64,000 nucleotides of DNA from Bin5 sp022827195. GTDB lineage: Bacteria > Chloroflexota > Anaerolineae > Caldilineales > Caldilineaceae. The translations under genes and the position numbers were made by a program. Positions 34,510 to 43,543 of the stretch are shown in pieces. How positions within the stretch are numbered: position 1 is the stretch's first letter; each line of letters begins with the position of its first letter. The notes under the pieces are model-generated. The model was not told where the DNA came from and made no database searches. It worked only from the letters and a program-made list of their open reading frames with translations. The stretch covers positions 4,092,001-4,156,000 of the forward strand of contig OZ242331.1 in NCBI GenBank assembly GCA_965208275.1, in the 5' to 3' direction.

Positions 34510-35439
34510 ATGTCAGCATTTTCAATTTCGCCAAAGAAACTCGGGCGGTTTACGCCGGGGGAACGCAGGAATCTGCGGCTGGGGCTATTTTTCATTTCGC
34601 CCTGGCTGATTGGCTTTATCGGCTATGAACTGGCCCCTGTAGCGGCTGCCTTCTATTACAGTCTCAACCGCTATGACCTGGTCCGTCCTCCGGTGTTTCT
34701 CGGGCTGGACAACTACGTCTATCTGTTCGCGGGAGACCCTAATTTCTATGAAGTTCTGTGGAATACGCTCTTCTATGTCGGAATCGGCGTGCCGGTGGGT
34801 GTTTGTGTCGCTTTCCTGATTGCCAACCTGCTGAATCAAAGGATTGTGGGGCGCACCTTCTTTCGCGGCGTTATTTACCTGCCGGTTATCGTTCCGGCGG
34901 TTGCCTCGGCCATGGCCTGGCAGTTCCTGTACAATATCCAATATGGGGCCATAAACGGCATTTTGCGGGCCCTGGAATTGCCGGTTATCCCTTTCCTGTC
35001 CAACCCGGGCTTGGCCAAACCGTCATTGATTCTGGTCATGGTTTGGACCCAGGGGGCAGCGGTGGTCATTTTCCTGGCCGCACTGCAGAATGTGCCCAGA
35101 CATCTGCTTGAAGCGGCCAGCCTGGACGGGGCCTCGGCGTGGCGAAAGATGTGGAACGTGACGATCCCAATGACGACACCGATCATCCTGTTCAACCTGG
35201 TTACCGGCTTCATCACAGCATTTCAGGAATTCACCATTCCCTGGCTGCTGACTGAAGGCGGGCCGATGAGAGCGACAGAGTTTTTGCTCATATTCCTGTA
35301 TCGAAATGCGTTCGTTAATTTTAGGATGGGTAAAGCATCGGCAGTGGCCTGGGTTATGTTTCTCATCATCGTCGTTTTCACGGTTATCCTATTCCGCTCA
35401 TCGGCTCGCTGGGTCTACTATGGAGATGAAGAGAGATGA
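34510..35439 (+). CDS. sugar ABC transporter permease (MalF/UgpA-like)
   Basis: Binding-protein-dependent permease, 309 aa, six predicted TM helices. The N terminus LGLFFISPWLIGFIGYELAP is typical. The EAA loop is EAASLDGASAWRKMWNVTIPMTTPIIL (residues about 200-226), where the ATPase docks. It overlaps the next permease by four bases (ATGA). No ATP-binding gene is found in the operon, so a shared MsmX/UgpC-type ATPase encoded elsewhere is expected. Confidence 0.92.
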   Translation: MSAFSISPKKLGRFTPGERRNLRLGLFFISPWLIGFIGYELAPVAAAFYYSLNRYDLVRPPVFLGLDNYVYLFAGDPNFYEVLWNTLFYVGIGVPVGVCVAFLIANLLNQRIVGRTFFRGVIYLPVIVPAVASAMAWQFLYNIQYGAINGILRALELPVIPFLSNPGLAKPSLILVMVWTQGAAVVIFLAALQNVPRHLLEAASLDGASAWRKMWNVTIPMTTPIILFNLVTGFITAFQEFTIPWLLTEGGPMRATEFLLIFLYRNAFVNFRMGKASAVAWVMFLIIVVFTVILFRSSARWVYYGDEER

Positions 35440-36332
35440 CGACGGTTGCCGACAGCCCGAGCGCCGTTCCAACCAGGGCGAGCTCACATCGATGGGTTGG
35501 AGTCCTGCTTGATGTTCTCAAATATGGCCTGTTGATTGTCCTGTCGTTCAGCTTTCTTTTCCCGATTTACTGGATGTTCTCGTCGGCGCTCAAGGATGAT
35601 CCCCAGGTCTTCACCGTGCCGCCTGTGATGATTCCCAACCCGATGTTCTGGGAAAACTTTCCCAACGCCTGGACGCTGCATCCCTTCACAACCTTTGCCT
35701 TCAATACCGTCTTCCGCTATGTCCTGCCGGCTGTGTCGATCACCGTTGTTTCGTCCACTTTCATCGCCTACGGATTCTCAAAAATCCGATGGCCGGGCCG
35801 CGATATACTGTTCTACCTGGCCCTGACTACGATGATGATGCCGTGGGCGGTCAAAATGATACCGGTGTTTATCGGCCTGAAGTGGCTGGGGTGGCTCGAT
35901 ACCTATCGTTTCTGGACGGTGACCGCGCTCTTTGGGCATCCCTATTTCATCTTCATGTTACGCCAGTTTTTCAGGACGATTCCCGAAGAACTGTCGGAGT
36001 CGGCCCGTCTTGACGGGGCCAGCGAACTGACGATCCTGGTCCGGATTATCGTTCCGCTGTCGTATGCGGCCCTGGCGGTGGTGGCCCTGTTCCGCTTCAT
36101 GTGGGCCTGGAATGATTACCTCGGCCCCCTTCTTTTCATTCGCACCGAGGAGAACTATCCCATCGCCTTGGGCATCGAATTGTTGGATGTGGGACAAAAT
36201 TATACTTGTAAGCGTTGTGTGCCGCATCTGATGGCGGCCAGCTCCCTGGCAACGATTCCGATCATTATTCTCTTCTTCTTTGCGCAGAAGACATTCATCG
36301 AAGGCATCAACCTGACCGGGACGAAAGGTTGA
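35436..36332 (+). CDS. sugar ABC transporter permease (MalG/UgpE-like)
   Basis: Second permease, 298 aa, six TM helices. Seen: SFLFPIYWMFSSALKDD near the start, PWAVKMIPVFIGLKWLGWLD, the EAA-type loop ESARLDGASELTILVRIIVP and the C-terminal FFFAQKTFIEGINLTGTKG that is diagnostic of MalG-like proteins. Translationally coupled to the preceding gene through ATGA. It forms the membrane channel with it. Confidence 0.92.
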   Translation: MTTVADSPSAVPTRASSHRWVGVLLDVLKYGLLIVLSFSFLFPIYWMFSSALKDDPQVFTVPPVMIPNPMFWENFPNAWTLHPFTTFAFNTVFRYVLPAVSITVVSSTFIAYGFSKIRWPGRDILFYLALTTMMMPWAVKMIPVFIGLKWLGWLDTYRFWTVTALFGHPYFIFMLRQFFRTIPEELSESARLDGASELTILVRIIVPLSYAALAVVALFRFMWAWNDYLGPLLFIRTEENYPIALGIELLDVGQNYTCKRCVPHLMAASSLATIPIIILFFFAQKTFIEGINLTGTKG

Positions 36333-36357
36333 GAAACACCTATCTGACCAAGGCCGG

Positions 36358-38151
36358 ATGGTAAACGGGAGCGTGTCAATTGTGAAACTGCATTCCCTCA
36401 TTGTTCCCCTCGTCTTGCTCCTCCTGGCCAGCGGCTGCACATTCCAGCTGGAAGAGATGGCTGGGGAGAGTCCGGCCGGCGCGCCGGATACCGCGGGTCG
36501 CGCGGAAACGGCGACTCCGTCAGATCAAATGGAGGAAACCGGAGCCGCGGCAGACCCGGCCTCGACCCAGGCAGATATGCGTACAGTTGCGGTATCGGTG
36601 CAAGCCACTGCCCTTCGACCGGCTACGGCCTGCGGCGACGGCTTTATCGCGCATGATCTGCCCCACCGAACGGCCTCGAACGTTGAGCGGATCGGCTTCT
36701 TTGTCAGCAATGGCTCCGGTTTGGCGGTCAACGATCTGGACAACGACGGTGATCTGGACCTGATCCTGGGCAACATATTCGGTCCAAACCGGATTTTCTG
36801 GAACGAAGGCGACTGGCAGTTCTCAGCCGAAGTCCTGTTTGAAGACAGCACGCGCGCCATCACAACGGTTGATATCGATGGCGATGGCTGGTTGGACCTG
36901 TTCATAACCGCGCGTAATGGACGCATTCTCCACTGGCGCAATACGGGCTCGGGACGCTTTGAGCAAGTAAACCTGCCGGAGCTGCGGGCCTCTGCCTATA
37001 GCCTCGATCTGGCCGATCTGGACCAGGACGGTGACCTGGATTTGGTTACGGCTTCCTACGACGCCTCGCTGCAAAAGCAGAACCTTCTGTACAGGACCGG
37101 CGCGGTAGAATCCAGGACCGACCGGGCCGGGGTGTGGCTTTACAGCAATGATGGCGGCGCGTTTGCAGGCGCCTGGCTGGCCGATGAGGCGCAGGCCCTG
37201 GCCCTGCAGCTGACGGACGTGAACGGGGACGGCCGGACCGATATTGTGGTGGGCAACGATTTCGACACGCGTGACTATATCTGGCTGGCCGGCGACGGTG
37301 GCTGGCTGGCCGCGGAGCCCTTTGCCACAACGACGATGAGTACAATGAGCTTTGACAGCGGAGATATCAACAATAACGGCCGCTGGGAGATCTTCGCCGC
37401 CGATATGCTTCCCTATTCAGATGCCCCCGAGATCATGGACCAGTGGCAACCGGTGATGGACAACATGCCCCACCATGAGGTTGAGGGCGATCCGCAGCAC
37501 ATGGCCAATGTGTTGCAGGTGCCGGGCAGTGACGGCGACTATGTGAATACGGCCGGGTCGAGCGGGATCGAAGCGACCGGCTGGACCTGGTCGAGCAAGT
37601 TTGGCGATCTCGACCAGGACGGGTTTCTTGACCTCTACGTGGTCAACGGCATGCAAGCCCTCGACATCTTCAGCCATCTGCCGAATGATGAACTCGTAGA
37701 AGAGAACCAGGTCTATCGCAACGATGGTCAGGGCAACTTTGTCGCGGAACCCGGTTGGGGGCTCAACAGCACCTACGGCGGGCGCAGCATGAGTATGGCC
37801 GACCTGGACGGTGATGGCGACCTCGACATCGTGATCAACAATCTGGCGGCTCCCGCCCAGATATTCGAGAACCAGCTCTGTCAGGGAAACGCGCTGCTGG
37901 TGGACCTGGACTGGCCGGACTCACTGAACACAAAGGCTGTTGGCGCCACGCTCACGCTGCGGACCAGCACCGGCGAATACAGGCGCAGGATCAGGGTGAC
38001 AAGCGGCTATCTGTCGGGCGACCCGTCACGGATCCATTTCGGCCTGCCGGCAGAAAGCCAGATCGAGGCTTTGGAGATCAGATGGCCGGATGGCGCCGTC
38101 TCTACCGTTGAGCAGGTGGAAGCAAACAGCCTCGTTCTTATCGAACGCTAG
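36358..38151 (+). CDS. FG-GAP/ASPIC-UnbV (CRTAC1-like) lipoprotein
   Basis: Secreted lipoprotein, 597 aa (GTG 36382 is an alternative start). The signal with lipobox (VLLLLASGC) is followed by a Thr/Ala/Glu linker. A beta-propeller of VCBS/FG-GAP repeats follows, with calcium-binding-type DLDNDGDLDLILGN, DIDGDGWLDLFIT, DLDQDGDLDLVTA, DVNGDGRTDIVVGN, DLDQDGFLDLYVVN and DLDGDGDLDIVINN. The C-terminal ASPIC/UnbV domain (AVGATLTLRTSTGEYRR, SGYLSGDPSRIHFGLP) closes it. This type occurs in polysaccharide-utilisation loci and probably binds glycans or proteins outside the cell. It lies 25 bases after the permease, probably in the same operon. Confidence 0.9.
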   Translation: MVNGSVSIVKLHSLIVPLVLLLLASGCTFQLEEMAGESPAGAPDTAGRAETATPSDQMEETGAAADPASTQADMRTVAVSVQATALRPATACGDGFIAHDLPHRTASNVERIGFFVSNGSGLAVNDLDNDGDLDLILGNIFGPNRIFWNEGDWQFSAEVLFEDSTRAITTVDIDGDGWLDLFITARNGRILHWRNTGSGRFEQVNLPELRASAYSLDLADLDQDGDLDLVTASYDASLQKQNLLYRTGAVESRTDRAGVWLYSNDGGAFAGAWLADEAQALALQLTDVNGDGRTDIVVGNDFDTRDYIWLAGDGGWLAAEPFATTTMSTMSFDSGDINNNGRWEIFAADMLPYSDAPEIMDQWQPVMDNMPHHEVEGDPQHMANVLQVPGSDGDYVNTAGSSGIEATGWTWSSKFGDLDQDGFLDLYVVNGMQALDIFSHLPNDELVEENQVYRNDGQGNFVAEPGWGLNSTYGGRSMSMADLDGDGDLDIVINNLAAPAQIFENQLCQGNALLVDLDWPDSLNTKAVGATLTLRTSTGEYRRRIRVTSGYLSGDPSRIHFGLPAESQIEALEIRWPDGAVSTVEQVEANSLVLIER

Positions 38152-38327
38152 CATCTTTACCGGCGCCGGGCGATGTCGATCTCAAGACGCATGGTCCAGA
38201 CGTGCAAAGCGGGATGGGGACTGAATCGATCTTGCCCGGCCGGGTCACAGTACCAGCGCCACAGTACCAACGTCACAGAGAGGCTGATTGAGCCCGTTTC
38301 GGCAGTCGGCGGCGCGAACGTATCCTG
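38152..38327. other. gap before the divergent chaperonin gene
   Basis: No gene and no CIRCE heat-shock element (TTAGCACTC inverted repeat) is visible. A small direct repeat CACAGTACCA occurs twice at about 38244-38270. Confidence 0.5.
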
Positions 38328-39983
38328 ATGCCCATCCCCAAGGTAATTTTCCAACCCGATTCTGCCGTCCATCTCAAGCAGGGATTTGACCGGATGGCAG
38401 ATCTGCTGGCCATCACGCTGGGTCCCTCTCAAGGCCACATCGTCAACCAATCACAAACGAAAGATCGGCCGGAACTGCTGGACGACGCGGCGACAGTTGC
38501 GCGCCGCGTTATTGCATTGCCGGACCGGCGGCAGGATGTAGGCGCGATGATGCTGCGGCAGATGACCTGGCGCGTTCACACGCAGCTGGGGGATGGCAGC
38601 GCGACGACGGCGGTCCTGGCCAAGGCGATTCTGCACGAAGCGACGCGCATGGTAACGGCCGGGGCAGAGGCGGTCCTTGTCCAGGAGGGCATTCGCAAGG
38701 CTGCCGATGCGGCAGTAACGGCGTTGCGCAATATGGCCCAACCGGTAAGCGGGCAGGAGGACTTGGCCGCGGTTGCCCAGACCGTAACCGGAAACGCCGA
38801 TTTGGCCTGGGTGTTGGGCGAGATGTTTGACCTGCTGGGCCCTCACGCCTACATCACGGTTGAAAACTATGTGGCTTCCTTCCTGGAGCGGGTCTACTAT
38901 GAAGGCGGGCGCTGGCGGGGCCAGATCATTTCTCCATATCTTATAACTGCGCCAACGCGTGGGCAGGCGATTCAAAAGGAGTGCTCGATTGCCCTCTACG
39001 CCGGACATTTACAGGACGCGGAGGCGCTGGGCCCGCTGCTTGACGTTGCAGCCAGGCAGGAGCCGCCCCGTCTACTGCTGGTGGCGCACCAGATCAGCGG
39101 CGAGGCTGTTAACAGGCTGGTTGCAGCACACCTGGACCCCAAGAGCGAATTGAAAGTGACGGCTGCGGCCCTCAACATCGGGGGAGAAACGGGGCATCGC
39201 GAGCTGGACGATCTGGCCCTGTTGGCCGGGGCGACCCTCTTGGGTGAGGACGTCGGGCGCCCGCTGGAGTCGGTCAAAGCGGAGGATCTTGGCCGGGCCG
39301 GTCGTATCGAGGTCGACAAGGAGGCCCTGTTCGTGGTTGACGGCGGGGGCGATGAACGAGCGCTGCGGGAGCGGATATCGGCCTGGCAGGGCCGGCTCGA
39401 CAGTTTGCCGGCTGATGACGACGACCGTGACGAGCTGCAGATGCGGCTGACGCGCCTATCGGGGAGCGCCGGGCTGCTCAAGGTTGGCGCCCCGACGAAG
39501 GCGGAACGTGATGTGCTGCGCCAGAAGGCGGAACAGGGGATCAGGGTTCTGGCAGCAACAATGGCCGAAGGGGTCCTGCCGGGCGGCGGAATTGCCTACG
39601 CACGGGCGGCGGCCCGCATCGACCCTGACCGGGCGGCCAGTCCTGATGAGCAACTGGGCATGATCGCGGTGAAGAATGCTCTGCCGGCGCCGTTTTTCCA
39701 GATCATAAGGAATGCCCAAGGCAGCGCCGGTTCCGGGACGGACGGATCGAGCGTGAAGGCTCCGGGGGTCATCCTCGAGCAGGCGCTGGAGGCGGGTGAA
39801 GGGTACGTTTACGATGTTGAGCGGGAAGATATCTGCTCTGCGCGGACGGCAGGGGTGATGGATGCAGCCGGAATTGCCAGGCAGGTGCTCGAGACGGCCG
39901 CCAGCGGCGCGATGATGGCGTTAAGTGTGGATGTCACTGTCCTGAAGAAGAGACCGGTAACCAATGTCAGCTATGAGCCTTGA
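38328..39983 (+). CDS. divergent Cpn60/GroEL-family protein
   Basis: Group I chaperonin homologue, 551 aa (GroEL is 548). Recognisable equivalents are ITLGPSQGHIV for TLGPKGRNV, LGDGSATTAVLAKAI for GDGTTTATVLA, GLLKVGAPTKAERD for AVIKVGAATEVE, EGVLPGGGIAYARAAARI, and AGVMDAAGIARQVLETAASGAMMAL near the end. By my alignment the catalytic Asp398 (VEDAL in GroEL) is Gln here (AEQGI), whereas Asp52 and Asp87 equivalents are kept. The GGM tail is absent and no groES is nearby. It is probably a specialised paralogue, with weak or altered ATPase, for a client encoded in the cluster. It overlaps the next gene by 20 bases. Confidence 0.85.
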   Translation: MPIPKVIFQPDSAVHLKQGFDRMADLLAITLGPSQGHIVNQSQTKDRPELLDDAATVARRVIALPDRRQDVGAMMLRQMTWRVHTQLGDGSATTAVLAKAILHEATRMVTAGAEAVLVQEGIRKAADAAVTALRNMAQPVSGQEDLAAVAQTVTGNADLAWVLGEMFDLLGPHAYITVENYVASFLERVYYEGGRWRGQIISPYLITAPTRGQAIQKECSIALYAGHLQDAEALGPLLDVAARQEPPRLLLVAHQISGEAVNRLVAAHLDPKSELKVTAAALNIGGETGHRELDDLALLAGATLLGEDVGRPLESVKAEDLGRAGRIEVDKEALFVVDGGGDERALRERISAWQGRLDSLPADDDDRDELQMRLTRLSGSAGLLKVGAPTKAERDVLRQKAEQGIRVLAATMAEGVLPGGGIAYARAAARIDPDRAASPDEQLGMIAVKNALPAPFFQIIRNAQGSAGSGTDGSSVKAPGVILEQALEAGEGYVYDVEREDICSARTAGVMDAAGIARQVLETAASGAMMALSVDVTVLKKRPVTNVSYEP

Positions 39984-41913
39984 TCTGCGGCCTTCAGGTC
40001 GAATTGCCGGCGGAGGAACCGTCCTGAAGATTGCGGGCAAAGACGACTGGCTGTGGCTGGCCTCACCGGCCGGTATTTTCCATTTTGACGGCTCGGAATG
40101 GCGGGCTGTGATGCGGGGCGTTCCGTTCTGGTGGGTCAACACGGTCCTGACCGCCGGGGATTCCGTTTGGGCTGCCGGGCTGCCGGCCGGCCTTGTGCGC
40201 TCGGTCGAGGGCGACCAGGCGTGGAGCCGTTGTTGGGCTGAGCAGGCAGAGGCCCCGGTCATCAGCTTGGCAGCTTCGCCGAATTTTCAGCGGGACCGGG
40301 TCCTGCTGGCCGGAACGGACGGGGACGGCATTTTGCGCTCCGATGATGGCGGCCGCCACTGGCAGCTATCCAACTTTGGACTGCGCAGTTACGCGATTTT
40401 TGACCTGGCCGCGGCCCCGGTCTGGGATAGATACGAATACGCCTTCGCCGTTTCAGAAGGAGGGCTCTACCAGTCCCCGAATGGCGGCCGGGCCTGGCGG
40501 CGGGCCGACCTGTGCGATGCTGTCTGGCAACCCTCAGTTGCGGCTGTCAGTCCGGATTTTGCAACTGACCAAAAGGTTTTTGCCGGTTGTGAAGGCGGAG
40601 AACTCCTGGTGTCAACCGATGCGGGCCGCTCCTATCACCTGGCAGCAGCCGGCTTCGAGGCGATCACGTCTTTAGTGATTACGCCGCAGGGATCTCTATT
40701 GGTCGGCACAGCCGGGGGTATCTTTCGTATTGAAGGCAAAGAACTCAGGCCCAATGCAGATTTGAAGAGGAACGGCCTCTCCCGCGGTGTTGGGGGAGGG
40801 GTTGGGAAGGATGGCATCCAATCGCTTGAAGAGGCTACGCCAGACTTTTCGGGCAGTCTTCCAGCGGAGGTGCTTTCGACCGCATCAGAGCAGGTCTCAT
40901 CATCCGTTTTGAGTTTGAATGCCGTTGGAAGTAGCCTCTATGCCGGCTTGGCCGATGGTCTCCACCGGTCTGCTGATGATGGCCGGTCTTGGCAGTTTAT
41001 GTCAGGACTGTCGGCGCGACGCTTTGTCTGGTTCTTCATTCCGGCCTCTGATCTGTGGCTGGTTGGCGGACCGGAAGAGGGCGTTTGGTGCTCCAACCGT
41101 TGCACCGGAACACCTGATTCCACAGAAGCCGGTTGTTGGCGGCCGGTCTGGACCGAAACCCCGGTCCTGGCGTTGACAGCCAATGGGAGCCGGATCTGGC
41201 TCAGTTCGGAAACAGGAGTGGCGACCTCAGTCGATAAGGGAGCCTCCTGGCAGTCCGTATTGACCTCCGGGACGGCGATAACCGCCCTGGCCGTCACGAA
41301 GATGGCGGTCTGGGCAGGGAGTCATGATAGCCGGCTGTGGCGTGGCGCCCTGGACGCTTCCTCGGGAAACGATTCGCCAGGAACCGGCGGGAACTGGCAG
41401 GCCGTCACACCGCCCTTTGCCGGAAGCCAGATGCTGGGGCTGTTTGCGCGAGAAGAGGTCCTGCTTGCAGCCGTCTGGGCGATGGCCAGCGGTTCGGCCG
41501 CCGGGAGCGGCACGATCACGTTGTGGCGGTCTGAAGATGACGGGCAGAGCTGGTCGAACTGGTTCAGCCGGCAGTCGAGGCCGGTTGCCCCGCAGCTTGC
41601 CTTCCTGGACGGGGCTGGTCGCGAAGCCCTGATTGGCCTGGGCGTCGACCTATACCGTTCGACGGCGAGCGGGTGGCAGCGCCAGCGGGTCACTACGCCG
41701 GATGCGCCGATCACCGGCCTGTTGCCTATAGGCGGCCGGACCTTGATGTCCCTGACCGATCGACTCGTTGTCTCTGTCGGAGGGGGTGAATGGGAACCGG
41801 TTGAGAGCGGCGTGGATGGACACTCGCTGGCCGCTTTAGGACAAAGTGGAGAGGAGGTTTTTGTGGTGACGAGCGATGGACAGATTTGGCAGGGCCGGCA
41901 CGAATCCCACTGA
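39964..41913 (+). CDS. BNR/YCF48-type beta-propeller protein
   Basis: 649 aa with no signal peptide or TM helix, so apparently cytoplasmic. Repeated Asp-box-like elements are visible: SDDGGRHWQLSNFGL, SPNGGRAWRRADL, STDAGRSYHLAAAGF, SADDGRSWQFMSGL, SVDKGASWQSVLT and SEDDGQSWSNWF, as in sialidase/sortilin/YCF48 propellers. An about 45-residue linker near residues 258-305 (LKRNGLSRGVGGG onward) breaks the repeat spacing. Its start lies inside the chaperonin gene, which argues that the two act together, for example as chaperone and scaffold for the 2-oxoacid dehydrogenase encoded next. The function is otherwise unknown. Confidence 0.8.
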   Translation: MSAMSLDLRPSGRIAGGGTVLKIAGKDDWLWLASPAGIFHFDGSEWRAVMRGVPFWWVNTVLTAGDSVWAAGLPAGLVRSVEGDQAWSRCWAEQAEAPVISLAASPNFQRDRVLLAGTDGDGILRSDDGGRHWQLSNFGLRSYAIFDLAAAPVWDRYEYAFAVSEGGLYQSPNGGRAWRRADLCDAVWQPSVAAVSPDFATDQKVFAGCEGGELLVSTDAGRSYHLAAAGFEAITSLVITPQGSLLVGTAGGIFRIEGKELRPNADLKRNGLSRGVGGGVGKDGIQSLEEATPDFSGSLPAEVLSTASEQVSSSVLSLNAVGSSLYAGLADGLHRSADDGRSWQFMSGLSARRFVWFFIPASDLWLVGGPEEGVWCSNRCTGTPDSTEAGCWRPVWTETPVLALTANGSRIWLSSETGVATSVDKGASWQSVLTSGTAITALAVTKMAVWAGSHDSRLWRGALDASSGNDSPGTGGNWQAVTPPFAGSQMLGLFAREEVLLAAVWAMASGSAAGSGTITLWRSEDDGQSWSNWFSRQSRPVAPQLAFLDGAGREALIGLGVDLYRSTASGWQRQRVTTPDAPITGLLPIGGRTLMSLTDRLVVSVGGGEWEPVESGVDGHSLAALGQSGEEVFVVTSDGQIWQGRHESH

Positions 41914-41993
41914 CGAAATCGCAATCGTCGAAGATTGAAAGGAAGAGTAGAGCAAGACGATAACCGCTGAATGTGTCGCCATGGAGTGAGGCT

Positions 41994-42284
41994 ATGAACG
42001 AAACGAACGACACGTATCCAAGTGAAACCGGGCTTGATGCTGAGCGCTGGCTCCATGCGTATGAGCAGATGATCAGGTTTCGCACCTACGCGGAGGCGGA
42101 GCGGGCCAGGCGGAATCCGGTGAAGCTTCTCGAGGACTGGCTGGTAGAAAGCAAGCAGGCGGACAAGGGTGTCTTCGAACGCATTCAGCAAGATGTAAAG
42201 GCGGCAGTTGACGACGCGGTGGCCTTCGCCCTCGGGGCGCCATTTCCCAGTGAAAGCAAGGTGGAGCAGCATGTCTACGCTTGA
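41994..42284 (+). pseudogene. 2-oxoacid dehydrogenase E1-alpha with large in-frame deletion
   Basis: 96-codon frame made of the two ends of a thiamine-diphosphate dehydrogenase alpha subunit. Residues about 12-33 (LDAERWLHAYEQMIRFRTY) correspond to the N terminus. From about residue 34 (AEAERARRNPVKLLEDWL and VKAAVDDAVAFALGAPFP) it is the C-terminal tail. The middle of roughly 240-250 residues, including the GDG-N thiamine-diphosphate motif, is missing without a frameshift, so no active alpha subunit can form. The 14-base overlap with the beta gene is kept. It has an ATG with GGAGTGAG upstream. A short functional derivative cannot be excluded. Confidence 0.8.
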
Positions 42285-43305
42285 GAACGGAATCCGTTGC
42301 AGCCCGGCAATCCACGCGCCGGGGGTACGTCAGATCACCTTCAGTCAGGCCATTCACGAAGCGGTTTCCGAGGAGATGGCCCGCGACGAGAGCGTCTTCG
42401 CCATCGGTGAGGATATTGCCGTGGCCGGCTCGGTATTCAAGGTGTTCGTCGGCCTGTTCGAGAAGTTCGGCCCGGAACGGGTTGTCGATTCGCCGATTTC
42501 GGAGGCGGGCATTGCCGGCATCGGTGTGGGCGCGGCCATGACCGGTATGCGGCCGATTGTGGACATCATGTTTTGCGACTTTGCGACCCTGGTGATGGAC
42601 CAGATGATCAACCAGGCGGCCAAGACCCACTACATGTCCGGCGGCAAGCTGACGGTGCCGATGGTGATGCGGACGACTCTGGGGGCCGGTAGCAACACCG
42701 CCGCCCAGCACAGCCAGTCTCTGCATGCACTCTTCAGCCACATTCCCGGCCTGAAGGTAGCGATACCCGCCACGCCATACGACGCCAAAGGGCTGATGAA
42801 GAGCGCCATTCGCGACGAAAATCCGGTCGTGATATTCGAAGACAGGGCGCTCTTTAGCCAGAGCGGGCCGGTGCCGGAGGAGGAGTATACCCTGCCCCTG
42901 GGCCAAGCGGACGTCAAGCGAACAGGCGACGACATCACAATTGTCGCGACCAGTTCAATGGTGTACGCAGCTCTGGAAGCGGCCGATAGGCTGGCCGCGG
43001 CCGGCATCAGCGCAGAACTGATCGATCCCCGCACAACGTCCCCTCTGGACACTGAAACACTGATTCAGTCCGCCCGAAAGACCAGCCGGGCGCTTGTGGT
43101 CGACGAGGGCTACCGGCGGTACGGCGTCACCGGTGAAATCGCCTCGGTCATCGCCGACGGCGCCTTCTACTATCTGGACGCCCCGGTAAAGCGGATCGGC
43201 GCCATGGACGTGCCGGTACCGTTCTCGCCCGCGATGGAGGACTTGACGATCCCCAATGCCGACTACGTTGTCGAGACGGCCAAGGCCATGTGCGGGAAGG
43301 CTTGA
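42271..43305 (+). CDS. 2-oxoacid dehydrogenase E1 component, beta subunit
   Basis: Beta subunit of a pyruvate/acetoin/branched-chain dehydrogenase, 344 aa from ATG 42271. The transketolase pyrimidine domain has QITFSQAIHEAVSEEMARDE, FAIGEDI, VVDSPISEAGIAGIGVGAAM and RPIVDIMFCDF. The C-terminal domain has ITIVATSSMVYAALEAADRL, ELIDPRTTSPLDTETL and RALVVDEGYRRYG. Length and motifs are complete. Its partner alpha subunit is reduced to a remnant and the E2 gene downstream is cut short, so the beta subunit would have to use another alpha subunit or be idle. One base separates it from the E2 start. Confidence 0.93.
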   Translation: MSTLENGIRCSPAIHAPGVRQITFSQAIHEAVSEEMARDESVFAIGEDIAVAGSVFKVFVGLFEKFGPERVVDSPISEAGIAGIGVGAAMTGMRPIVDIMFCDFATLVMDQMINQAAKTHYMSGGKLTVPMVMRTTLGAGSNTAAQHSQSLHALFSHIPGLKVAIPATPYDAKGLMKSAIRDENPVVIFEDRALFSQSGPVPEEEYTLPLGQADVKRTGDDITIVATSSMVYAALEAADRLAAAGISAELIDPRTTSPLDTETLIQSARKTSRALVVDEGYRRYGVTGEIASVIADGAFYYLDAPVKRIGAMDVPVPFSPAMEDLTIPNADYVVETAKAMCGKA

Positions 43306-43306
43306 A

Positions 43307-43465
43307 ATGCCCGAAGAGGTGATCATGCCCGCATTTGGGATGGCGCAGAACGAAGGGGTTCTTCTGCGCTGGCTGAAGAATGAAGACGAGACGGTGCAGG
43401 CGGGCGAACCGAACATGGGGGCGGCCGGCGAAAAGGTGGACGTCCAGGGTAGATGTCCGAGTTGA
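43307..43465 (+). pseudogene. truncated E2/lipoyl-domain gene
   Basis: 52-codon frame beginning as a dihydrolipoamide acyltransferase: PEEVIMPAFGMAQNEGVLLR followed by WLKNEDETVQAGEP. The lipoyl hairpin that should read like METDKxT is altered (MGAAGEKVDVQ) and the frame stops straight after. Only half a lipoyl domain remains; the peripheral-subunit-binding and catalytic domains are gone. It directly follows the E1-beta stop as in intact operons. Confidence 0.8.
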
Positions 43466-43543
43466 AGTGTCGGCAAGAGTCGATTTGAATCGTCTGCCGG
43501 TCAATGCACATTCCAGAACTTTCCCTTAGGCGGAGGCAATGCC

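Noticed and set aside
38152..38327. CIRCE/HrcA heat-shock operator before the chaperonin
   Set aside because: No TTAGCACTC-type inverted repeat is present.
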